Source: Takashimella koratensis (lineage: Eukaryota > Basidiomycota > Tremellomycetes > Trichosporonales > Tetragoniomycetaceae). From it: a DNA stretch of 64,000 nt. The translations under genes and the position numbers were made by a program. The stretch is from the NCBI GenBank assembly GCA_003116875.1, contig BCKT01000005.1:62001-126000 (forward strand), read 5' to 3'. Every line of letters starts with the position of its first letter. Position 1 is the stretch's first letter. Below, piece after piece: positions 37,225 to 47,998 of the stretch. The notes beneath the pieces are model-generated. The model saw only the letters and a list, made by a program, of their open reading frames with translations. It searched no databases and was not told the DNA's origin.

Positions 37225-37483
37225 ACCTAGTTCTCTTCTCGTGGGTGTCTGTGAATCCGCAGAAGGGTTGGGATATATCTATGTATGCATCTAGACTTTG
37301 ACTGCACCGGGGCTTCACAGGGGGTTCGCGGAACGTAAATCGGTCCTGAGTTTCCAGCGTACTGAAATTCATTGTGCCTCCAGGGCATGGCAAAGGTCTG
37401 GTACAAGATCTACATCTGAATGAATATGGTTTCGGTGTTCATTGGTGTTCTGTATTGTATCGCCTCTGCTCGTGGCTTCGATT
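37225..37483. terminator. Convergent 3' region, ERT1-like gene and SDR-B
   Basis: 259 bp hold both polyadenylation regions. No discrete signal is clear. Confidence 0.4.
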
Positions 37484-39674
37484 TTACGGGTACGTCTCCT
37501 CGGGCATGCGAATACCATCGTTCATCCCAGCACACTGATAACGGATCACGAACGAGAGCGCATCAGCAAATCAACCTTGAAAATTCTTTCCATTCTTCCA
37601 TTCTCTGTGGACTGCTGCTTTCTGTTGGCTTTCCCTGGCATAAAGAACTTACCATTTGTCTTCCTCCATCGACGGTAAAGCACGCGTTATCCATAAACCC
37701 TCCGGCATCACTAGCGAGCAATATCGCGGGTCCTACGATCTCCCTCGCGAGCCCAGCTCGGCCCAGGGGAGATCGAAGCGCCGCTTTGTGGGCCGCAGAG
37801 TGAAGAGTCACAGTTCCAGAGGTGGGGTCGGTAGAAGATGTGATTTCGGAGGGGAAAGCACCGGGCATGATTGTGTTGACGCGGATACCGAGGCTAAGAG
37901 GTGGTGAGTGAGTGGGGAAGGGAGGTAAGGTGGGAGAGAAGAGAAAAAGAGAGAAGAGGGAAAGGGGAGAGAAAGGGGAACGAACGTACGGTGCAAGACG
38001 GCCAGCGAGCATCGTCGAGAGGTGGTTGGCTAGATCAAGTTAGTATACTCGGACCAAGCGAATCAAAATTTGTATTTTGCTCAACAATCCAAAGAAACAA
38101 AAGTGACAAGAGTGGAACACATACTTCCAGCCTGTGATACCGCAATGATTGAATTTCGATCAGCTATTGTTCATCAAAAAGATGACAGAGGGTTCGGAAT
38201 TCATGAACCGACCTTGGAGACACCGTACGTGAGCGCGCTGAGTTTGAGGCGACAGTATAAGTCATGAGTGTTGAAGTCAGTAAAGAGAAATTGGTCATTT
38301 GGTAGAACTGAGAGCAAGGATGGATTGGAAAGAAATGGCAATCTCACCTCACGGTGCTGTCGAACAGGTACGAAGCGTAAGAGGAAGCGTGAAAGAATGG
38401 AGGAGTATGACCAAAATCAAGGCCAAGTGGGTATACGAAACGTGTATAATGGTGACGAGCAGTTGAGATTGTCAGCAACTACTCCCAATCACTAATCTGC
38501 TTGCTCGCACGCTGCGCGAGCTGGTGAGTTCGGACTTACCGCTGGTTAGCCGTCCCGGCATAGGACGAGATATTGATCACGCTAGGTAACGACGATTTGC
38601 GAAGCAGGGGGACCATAGCGGCGGTCATGAAGAACACACCTAGAGTATTGATCAGTACTTATGGACCGGCGAATGGGTCGTGGAAGAGTGGAGAGGGCAG
38701 GAATGGGGTGAAGAGAAGCGGTAAAGTAGCAGAGAGGAGACGTACCGTTCACGTTGACTAGAGCATTGAAGAAAGGTGACTAGGTTCAGCTTGGTGGATC
38801 ATACAGCAGCAGAATTGGGTCCTCACCTCGATGAGTGTCAGTCCAGTCCTCGCTATCCTGGTCAGCGCCTTGCTCGCTCCTTTCCCAGGTTCGGACTCAC
38901 TCATCGACCCCGTCCCAGAGAAGCTTCTCGATCTGGTCGGCTAATGGATGTGGGCGTCAGCACCTTCATCTTTGCTCCTTTCTGCTCCGCCTAGCTCCCT
39001 TATCATCCAAGCACGGAATCACCGCTGTCTTGACTGCCCAAGTCTCTCCGACTGGACTTTCGAGGTAAGAGCTTTCATCTTGCTCACTCACGATCATTGT
39101 GATCAGATACCTTGACGCGCCACGGTTTCAGCGTCCCAGCGTTATTGATCAATACATCTAAGTGGGTCTCGCGCTCCATCAGGGCTGTGCGAAGGGACAT
39201 TGCCCCTGCTTTGGTGCTGACGTCGCCTTGGAGCCTACGACGTTGAGTCATCAGCGCTGTCTCTCACTTCACCCAGACCACGATGTTGAACTCCCCCCTC
39301 CAACTTCTCCTTTCTTATACCACCAACCAGTCGGTGTGAAGAGGGACTCACGCATGAGCGCGACCTCGGCCTTGGCCCTTGGTCAACCCGTTGATCTCGT
39401 CAACAGCTCGAGCCAACACGTCTCCGCGACGGCCGGTGACATAGACAGTTGCGCCGTTGGTCACGAACCCTTCAGCGAGCATACGGCCGATACCCGTCCC
39501 ACCGCCGGTGATGAGCACGACCTGAGGTCGGGCGTTAGCAGGTTGGTCGATAGGGGGGAGAAGGGACGGAGACAGAGGGAGAGTGAGAGAGAGAGAGATG
39601 AGAGAGAGAGGAAGTGAGCCGAGAGGACTTGCCTTGCCGAGAACGGAGAAGATGGTGGGGATCTCGAGCGACAT
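37484..39674 (-). CDS. Short-chain dehydrogenase/reductase (SDR-B), paralog of SDR-A
   Basis: SDR of 298 residues; substrate unknown. Exons: 39674-39633, 39521-39352, 39234-39092, 38940-38901, 38852-38827, 38757-38746, 38639-38540, 38237-38213, 38131-38125, 38029-37990, 37893-37653 and 37534-37484. All join in phase. Motifs are the cofactor loop TGGGTGIG, NNAG, the active-site Tyr-x3-Lys in TYGVSKAG and CFTVDGG. Intron 1 begins with GC (AAG|GCAAGT), a GC-AG intron. Exon 6 is a 12-nt micro-exon matching exon 7 of SDR-A. Exon 9 is only 7 nt and is forced because reading through exon 8 meets a stop; the donor after exon 8 (GTCGGT) is weak, so that join is the least certain. Both SDRs share the segment DHNDP, an LLWDG or VLWDG motif and a similar C-terminal end. 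Confidence 0.82.
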
Positions 39675-40462
39675 GATGGTTGTTGGTCGTGGATGAGTGA
39701 AGCGGGTTGGGTGGTGAGAAGGAAGTGGAAGAGGACAAGTGAGTAAGTGCAAAGTCGAGACAATGACGAGTGGATGTTGGTTCAACCAAAGGTTAAGGTA
39801 GACAGAGTCGATCAACATGACTTCGACTCGACTAGATTAGCGAGTCAGATCTCGGGGACGATAACGCAATGACCGGGACGCCGAGGGCAATGGTGGTGAC
39901 GACGACAATGACGGCCGCGGAGGATACATACCGACGCCGAAGCGCCCTAGGTGATTCCTGGCGACTGTTCGCTGTGAAACGTGAAATGGCTGCCGTCCAT
40001 GACTCTTCAAAGCATGAGTTTGTCCTATCGGCCAGACTGATGCTCCCTCCCCGAGTCGAGCTGCTGCTGACGCGTCGGAATGTCAAGTTCCGATACATTC
40101 CAGCTTCCAGCCGGACAAGGCCGCCGTCCTCCAACCATGTGGTCCGAGTCCTGAACATCTCCTGACGTGTCCTGCCTACCTTCCTGACCTGGCAACTTTC
40201 CATTCGGTGGCGTTGGACCCTCTCCCAATCTCTCGTCCGTTGCCGCAAGCAGCCGTAACGGCCGACGAGTGCCGAGTCACCAGGTTGGCCAGTGGCCAAT
40301 GCCGAGGACTGTGCGACGCTACCGTCGTTTGCAAGTTGGGTACTGTGCACCGCCTCGGGGTAGGTAGTCACCACCACCACCATCCATCTCATCTCAACAT
40401 CCCATTACGCATCAACAACCTTCACCCTCACCCCGACGCCTCACCTCGACCACTCGTTCGAG
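39675..40462. promoter_or_regulatory. Divergent intergenic region
   Basis: 788 bp between SDR-B and the membrane-protein gene. Overlapping frames at 39832-40392 and 39869-40165 are low in information and oppose each other. It presumably carries both promoters. Confidence 0.45.
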
Positions 40463-43400
40463 ATGGACATCAACGAGCCCCCACCCCCTCGGCCCGTTCG
40501 TAGCCGCCAGCGATGTTCCGCTTGCCGCTGCCTTGCCATCTTCTTCGGCCTTCTAGGCGTCGCCGTCGTCCTCTTCTTCTTCGGTATGCTCGGTTACGGA
40601 TTCTACAACATGGCCAAAGCCGTTCGGGACCCACACCGATCCCACGTCCACGCCGACGACCGAGCAGGAGCCGGTAAAGCGAAACTCAGCCCTAGCTCGG
40701 GAAGCAGTGGAAGCTCTGGTGTTGGGCCGTTGTTTGGACCCCTGGAGACGTTCGATGTCGTGTTGAGTATATGGGCGAGGATACCCAACTCGCAAGATAC
40801 CCGGCCATTCGACGAGGACAACTTGTCTCCCCCAAGCATAGGCGAGGCAGAGAACACAGGGGTCGTGAGAAGCGGACACGGGATATCGGCGCTCACTGGA
40901 GTTCCGGCAAGAGAGATCATGCTCGACCCGATCGAAGAGAATATCTTCTCCCAAGTGGTATTTACGGACTTTACCTTGGGGACGAAGGACGTCGAGACGA
41001 CGGTACAGTTTGAGCTCCCCGTGGATAGGTTGTGAGTAGCCGTATATGCTGAGAGGAGGAAGAGAGGGACAGAGTCATGCGATCCACGTCGCAGAGAACT
41101 GACATTGCTACAGCTACGACCTAAGGCTGTACAAGACTGACGTCCGAGTCGCGCTCTCGTTCCTCCCCCGCGCCGAAGCCCTCTCAGGCCTGCGGAACAT
41201 GTCGGACTGGCGACCGGCGGTGGCGGGACCTATGCCTCGGATCCCAGAGGGGTGAGTTGGATCGAGACCAGGACAGGCGTGTATACCTTGCTACCAAGTC
41301 ACTTGCTTTGGCTCCAAGCCTCACTTCAGTAGTGTGGCCTTGATAGACGTGCTGACTCGGACAAACAGTTTCACCTTCCCGCCGGGCCGAGCGGATTACT
41401 CGGACCCACTCCACCGCGACGCCCTTGAGCGCATCGCAGTTTCCTATGGCCTCATCTCATTCCACGACATCCCTAGCCAGTGTCCTTCCAACTTGACAAC
41501 CTCCGCCTCTGCTACCGCCTCTGTCTCCTCATCAGCTGCTAGCGCGACGAGTGAAGCAAAGGAAGAGTCCGAAGACGAGGACGGGTTGGAAGATGATGAT
41601 GAAGGCGAGGGAGTTGCTGAAGAGGCAAAATCAAACTCTGGATCAAGGTTCGATCCGCCTGCCCCACCTCGGCGCCATCCTCATATCGACACGAGGTGAG
41701 TACAAACGCCTGCTGTTGCGCTCCATGAACGTGAATTTGGGATTAGGGTAAACTAACATACACAGGACACATTTTTTCGTGATCAATGAAACGAGGCGAT
41801 TCGATCGCAAGGCTTTTGATAAAAACCATCGCCAGCTTTCCAAAGACTCTGTAAGTCTAGTCTGTCTTGCCACCTATCTCACCTCTTCCCTCTTCTTCAA
41901 TCTCATTCCCTTTTCCTGCCTCCTGACCTACTCACACCTTCGTCTCTCATCCTCCTTCTCTTCGCAAAAACTGACACCTCGCAGTGCGGGCAGCTCATGG
42001 GCCCCGCGATGGTTGCGAGACAGATGTGTGGGCGGACGTATACCGCCAACGGGCAATGGGAGACTCGATTTGTCCTTTCCGCCTCTTCTTCCTCGTCTGC
42101 CTCTTCAAACAATGACGATCACAGCGGGACCGACGCTGCCGTCAGGTCGGGAAGTGCAACTGGGACTGCATCGGAGAAGACGAAGATCGCGTACGGGCCG
42201 TACCTCGGTTGGCTGAAGAGTTCTGCCGGCCCAAAGGTGAGTAATATCGTTGTGGCCGATGCCAGGGGGCAAAGGTGGATAAGAACTGATATCTTGCGAT
42301 GTAGCACCTCCTTCGTCTCCCCGTGGATCGAGAGAATTGCACCGACCCACTCAACCGGACCTGTGAGTGTTGCCTTTTCAGCTCTCTCGCTTCTGTGCCT
42401 CCCTCCCCCCCTTTTCCATGAATATGTGATACGACGAAGCTTTAGATGATCTCTTCTATCGGTAAATTGCTGATCCCTCCCAGCGCCAACGTCAATCACA
42501 GTTAACTACACCCTCCGCCTATCATCAATGACACCAGGGCGTCTTCACCTCCTGGACAACTTTATTACACCCACGGGACTCAGTGTCAACGTCACCGACA
42601 AACAAATGATTGACGCGCACGATTCATGGGAGATGATGTGTAAGTGAAGTAAGGGCGTTTTCAGTATCCATCCGATGCGGGACTTGCTGGGGACGAAGGG
42701 CGAAACAGGCAAAGAGCAAGAGCTGATTGGTTGTGTCTCGGCGTGTTTGATACAGCTGGATTACTTGGAAGTCATACCAAAGGAAAACGTCCATTCACCC
42801 GAGTCTTGATGAGTCTCATCGCGTGAGTCAACCTCTTCCCTCTTCAATCCTACGTCCAACCTCGAACTGATCCGTATCTTAGCGGGGGCCTGGGGTTCAT
42901 TGAGGGGACTCTCAACATTCTCTACTGGTACACTCGGACAACGACCTCTGGTCTCTCTTTATCTGCCCTCTACCTGCGCATTGTCGCTCTAATTCTCGAT
43001 ACCGTCGGCTTTGTCGAATTCACTTTCCGAAACGAAGAAGAAGGTGGATGGCCATTCAAAATCTTCATGTTACTATTGTGGAGCGCGTGGGCAGTAGCTC
43101 CGCTGGTGGCGATGATGAGGCTGGCGGCAGGGGTGGAGGTCGAGTGGGGGAAAGGAGAAGGGTGGGGGGCTTGGTGGCCGAGAGGAATAGGACGGAGGGG
43201 GTGGACGCATAGAGAGAGGGCGACCAGGCGCGCAGAAGCCAAGATAAGGGCAGGAGTAGTGGTCGCGGTGAGTAACGTACCAAGGCGAACGGGAATTCAT
43301 GCTTACCCTATTTGTCAACTTGTCGCGCACCTCTTCACCTGGAATACGATGGCTCTAATTACGCTATAACCCTTCTCTGCCTGTCTGGACTGCTACTTTC

Positions 43401-43869
43401 CCATTTTGCCCCTACTCAGCTCATCCTCAGCTCATGGGCGACCCTTTACCTCATCTCCAAAACTTCCTTACACCTCTTCTCCCCCTCTCACACACACCGC
43501 GACCCGCGTGCTCAAACTTTCCTGGATATCCCGTTATTCCACTCTTTCATCGCCTCTCTCCGTCTCACTGCGCTCGGTCTCCAACTGTACCTGAACGTCA
43601 GGGCTCCGTCTCCCCCAGGCTCTGGCGGGAACTCTAGTGGGTCGACAGGCCGATTCGCGGGGAGTTATGCGCTCGCGGCGTATGTACAACTCGGGAGTAG
43701 ATTGTTACAATGGACCTGGTACTTGCCAGTTGTGGTAGGTAAGATGGATACGAATCTGGGAATTGGGTTGGAAGAGGTTATCTGGGCAGGAATGGAAGGT
43801 TGGCAGGCTTGGCAAGCTGCGACGTTGCCAAGAGTGGAACAGAATGAAGAAGGAGAAGAAGAGGAGTGA
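40463..43869 (+). CDS. Multi-pass membrane protein of unknown function
   Basis: I do not recognise the family. Exons: 40463-41031, 41114-41251, 41369-41695, 41766-41850, 41985-42236, 42305-42362, 42484-42639, 42756-42822, 42883-43267 and 43420-43869, in phase to 828 residues. A cytosolic Pro/Arg N terminus precedes a strong hydrophobic segment (LAIFFGLLGVAVVLFFFGML, residues about 27-47). A large domain of about 480 residues follows, with possible N-glycosylation sites (NLTT, NYT, NVT). That layout fits a lumenal or extracellular domain. At least three hydrophobic segments follow: LYLRIVALILDTVGFVEF, FKIFMLLLWSAWAVAPLVAM and those of the last exon. The tail is acidic (EEGEEEE). The last intron is uncertain: the frame just before 43420 (NYAITLLCLSGLLL) also looks like a membrane helix, so the acceptor could lie further upstream. 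Confidence 0.75.
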
Positions 43870-44542
43870 GATAGTGGAATAAGAAGGTAGAGGAATTAAA
43901 TCTGTCGAATGATTTGCCCGTATGCATACATCACTCTATCGACGAAATAGTCGACAGAATCAAGGCTCTCGAGCGATGCTCATTCGACCCATGGGAAAAG
44001 TGTATCAACCATACACTACGAATCTGTGACAGGCCCCGAAAGCACAAGTGGTCCCGAGCATTGGTAGGGGCGATGAAAGGCGAAAGGCGGAAGGCGGATT
44101 GAATAAGCGCTCACAAGGTGAAGAAAGGACTGTGCAGATCTTGTACAGGGTTAGAGATTCAAACAATGCAAAAGTCTCAACATAAATAAAGAATCAACCA
44201 ATTGCAGAGAAGTAGATAAAGAAGTAAAAGAATTGAGAGACAGAGATATGAGCAAAAGACCGGGAGACAAGACTAAAGATAGATGACAAAGGTTGGCTTG
44301 ATTGATAAAAGAGGAGAGATGAGGTAGTTAATACTGTACGGGACTACTGGTACGGAGAGATGATGACCGCTAGAGAGAGTCTGAACCAGATTCGAGAAGC
44401 GTGGAAAGAGGTAAAGTCTACACGGGTGACCGGAACTAGAGAGACACAAATAAGGAAGAGGAAGAATAGTTTGAATCGACTCTTAGTGAACTCCAGGGCG
44501 GAGGGAGTTCTGATATTGGCGGTCGAAGTGCTTGACAACCAC
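43870..44542. other. Convergent intergenic region
   Basis: 3' flanks of the membrane-protein and homeodomain genes; A/G-rich on the plus strand around 44190-44330. Nothing coding is supported. Confidence 0.5.
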
Positions 44543-47500
44543 CTAGACAGCAACGTTCACCCCGTCGTCCGTCTTGGTCCCGGCCCCAACCGCATCCTCA
44601 AACCCTTCTTCGATCCCAAACGGTTGCGGATGTGCAAACATCGCTCCATCCTGCAACCCTGGGTGACCCTGGCTGAGGCTATTGTACATCCCGAACCCGC
44701 CTGGTCCACCGCCATGTTGGGCAAACGCTGCGGAACCAGACTTGTCGCCGGGTACTCCGCCTGGACCACCTGCGCCGCCACCGCCGGGCTGGGCGTACAT
44801 CGAGTGCGAGCGCGATGGGAGCGGAGGAGGGGGCATGAGCGAGACCCCCGTCCCTGGCTGAGTATGGTGGGATGACGGCGAAGGGTTCTCGCTGCTCACC
44901 CCTGAACCAGGATTGGAGAGCGGGGACAGCCCCGGGTGAGAGAGGTGTTGTGAGTGGCCGTGATGAGGGTGGAGAGGGGAAGAAAGCTGATCGTCGTATT
45001 GCTGCTGCTGCTGTTGCTGCGCGGATCGTTGTTGAAGGTAAACCGAAGGCAAGCCGACGGGGACGGGAGCGGTGAGTGGAACGCCTCGGTCAATGACCGG
45101 CTGCGAGTATGCCGTTGCGAGTGGGGACGGACGGTGTAGGGACGCAAGACCTGGTCCTTGCCCAGGACCCGCTGATCCCGCACTGTTCGGGGGCATCCCA
45201 CCCTCGCCGCCCGCGCCTCCCGTCGAGAGGTGCATGTGGCTCGACCCGGAGCTACCCGAGATGCCCAGCACGCCCATATTATGCAGCAAGTCGGCCGGAG
45301 CCGAGGCGCGGCGGAGATCTGGGTCGAAGCCAGGAGGGAGGAGGTTGGTCCAATCCACGAGCGGGCCTGGGACATCGCCACCTACACTGCCGGCCTCGGT
45401 CGTCCCGCCCTCGGTGGTCACAGTGTGCGCCGAGGCGATGGACGCGATACTTCCCAGTCGACCGCGCTGGAGCGCCATCCACAGTGCTTGCGCCTGGTTC
45501 GCCGCGTCATCGTCGCCACCCACCCCGCCGCCGACCCCACCGCCGTACCCGTTGTCCACGCCGACACTGGGCGGCATCGAAGCTGCGGATCCAAACGAAA
45601 ACCCGGGGTTCGGGAGCGGCGAATTGGGCGAGAACGCATATGCGTTGGCCATGTTGTATGCGTTCGGGTTGATCCCCGCAGGCCCCGATGCCGCTGCAGC
45701 TGCTGCTGCCGCCGGTCCGAAATCGAACGAATTATTGGAACCCGCCGAGTCCGGGTTGTGGTTGGACGACATCCGCGAGCCATCGGACGACATGTACGTA
45801 CTGCTCGGTGGGGTGAGGTAAGATGTAGAAAATTCGGTGTGCACAGATGGTTGTTGGCTAAGGTGTGAGAGATTACCTTCCGCATCGGGGCGGTCGTCCG
45901 AGTGCTCGTGGTCTCGGATCGGAGAGAGCTCGCGCCCGCCTGCACCGGCTGCGTTCGTGCCCACCGACGCCCCGGGTACAGGGTGGTTACCCGACGCGTT
46001 ACGTGGTGGAGTAAATGCCGTAGTCGATACGAGCTGTGCGACACCGGGCATTGACGCACGTCGGATCGTGTTATTCCGCATCGCAGTAAAGTGAAGCGCG
46101 CTGGGCATTCGACCATTAGGTGAGACTTTGGGGCTGGGCGAGGGCGCCATAGCGCCGCCGCCCGACGATCCTGGTGTAGGCGTCATCTGTGCGCCGCTGC
46201 TTACGGTCGCGCTAGGGCTGGCCGACGGCGAGCCCGAACCACCACCGCTGCTCGAAGGCGCAGCACTGACAGTGAACGACGGGGCGCCCATCGTTGGCAA
46301 CGCTGTCCGTGGACCTGGACCGATCGCAAACTGCCCGTCCTCGGTGAGGTGCGTGACGATCGGGGAAGGGTACGGTTGGCTACCTCTTCTTGCGGCAGCC
46401 GCCATGCCCATTGGCGAGTTGGCACTCGCTGTGCTCCCCGGCATCTGGTATGCACCCGGGATATGCACGCCTCCGACGCCTGCCATCGCCGCTTGTCGTT
46501 TCGCGCCTGCTGCTGCGCGCTTCATCGCCCACTGTTCGATCATCGCTGCTTCGCCACCAGCTAGCGACACGCGACGGCCCATGTTGACGTTGTCTGCTAC
46601 TGCGAGCAGAGGCTGAGCCGACGGCGTCGTGCCCATATACGACGAGGGGCTCATCCCGACATGGTTGTTCGCGCCCGGGTTGCCCTGGATGGTCGAGGAG
46701 GGCGAGTAGCTCGCGAAATGGGACGAAGGGGTATACGACGAGCTTAGGCGATCGGCGGCGCCGGCTGTGTTTGGCCGCGACTGGGCGAGTGGGCTGGCGG
46801 AAGGTGGGCCCGAAGACATGGTTGGTGACGGACCGTCGCTCTTGCTTCCCGACCCTGCTCCCGCGGTCCCGCTCGACGATGCTGTTGTCGCTGAATCGGG
46901 ACCGCCGTCAGTCCGCGCAGCCTCGGCAGCTGCGGCCTCGCGCGCTTTCTCCTGATTCTTGATCTTGGCCCGTCGGTTCTGAAACCAGACTTGCACGTTG
47001 CGCTTGGTGATCCCCAGCTCGTTGGCGAGCCACTCGCGTAGAGCGTTATCGGGTCGCGGGTTGACGCTGAACCAGTGCTCGAGGACACGTAATTGCTCGG
47101 GCGTCGTCCGCCGCCGGTGCTTGACCTGAGTAGAGTATCAGCACGTTACCTTGAAGGGTGTACAGGAGGGGGATTCTAAGCACGGGCAGTCGCCTAGATC
47201 ACTCACCTCAAGGTTGCCATAGAACATTGGTCCCTGACCCTCGTCAAAGTCGTCCTCCCACTCTCCTCCCCAACCATCTACCGCTATCCCTGCTCCGCCC
47301 ATATTCAAGCCCATGCCTACTCCAGGAGCCATTCCCATCCCCATCCCCGGCTGCCCTGGCATCCCGCTCATCCCGCCCATACCTCCCATCCCCATTCCGG
47401 CTCCTCCCATATTCATCCCCATCCCCATTCCCATTTCCATCCCACCTGAACTGACTGGCGGACCTCCTGCGCCCATCTCCATCCCTATCGGCATGGAACC

Positions 47501-47998
47501 GCCTATAACGTTTCCGACAACTTGGCCTTGAGGAGCAGGCATCGACGATGGAACGGCGCCGAATCGGAAATCAGCACCTGGTTGCGGCGCGTGGGCGTCG
47601 TAGTAGACCTGCGGGACGGCGATCGGTTGGATCATTGTTTGCCCTGCTGATGCGACGTGAAGTTGCGGGATCCCGTCGACGGAGGGGCGCATCGACGGCT
47701 CGCCATGAGGCAAGTACTGCCCGTTCATGTGCATGAGCTGTGGTGGAGCCGAACCGGGATGTGATCCGCTGACTTGCATGTGCTGCATCTGTGGAGTGAT
47801 GAGCGTTGGCTGGTGTCCTGGTGCGCTGGAGGGTGATGGGCCTCCCAGACCACCGAGAGACGAGGAGGTGGAGCTGGACATGGATAAGGAGGAAGATGTC
47901 GATGCGGAGGGATAGCCTGCGTTTTGCCGCGCGTGGGGCGGGTACCCGACCGCTCCCGCAGGCAGCGGAGGCTGGTCGTAAGAGACGGGGCCAGACAT
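44543..47998 (-). CDS. Homeodomain transcription factor with Met/Gly- and Gln-rich regions
   Basis: DNA-binding nuclear protein of 1124 residues from two exons, 47998-47207 and 47125-44543. The homeodomain (about residues 266-325) starts KHRRRTTPEQLRVLEHWFSV, continues NPRPDNALREWLANELGITK, and ends with recognition helix RNVQVWFQNRRAKIK. The single intron falls just before it. The N-terminal 264 residues are Ser/Pro-rich and then strikingly Met/Gly-rich (residues about 185-240, MGMGMGMN and related units), ending with an acidic EWEDDFDEGQGP. The C-terminal 800 residues are low in complexity: Ala, Ser, Gly, Pro, with a Gln run (QQRSAQQQQQQQ near residue 970). No second domain is visible. It is not near a pheromone-receptor or HD2 gene, so it is not evidently a mating-type gene. 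The start is the first ATG in a long open frame. Confidence 0.9.

Noticed and set aside
43268..43284. A 17-nt intron in the membrane-protein gene
   Set aside because: It would keep frame, but 17 nt is too short for splicing; a 152-nt intron ending at 43419 fits phase as well.
45072..46616. Plus-strand frames of 160-250 codons
   Set aside because: Antisense shadows of the GC-rich homeodomain coding exon.
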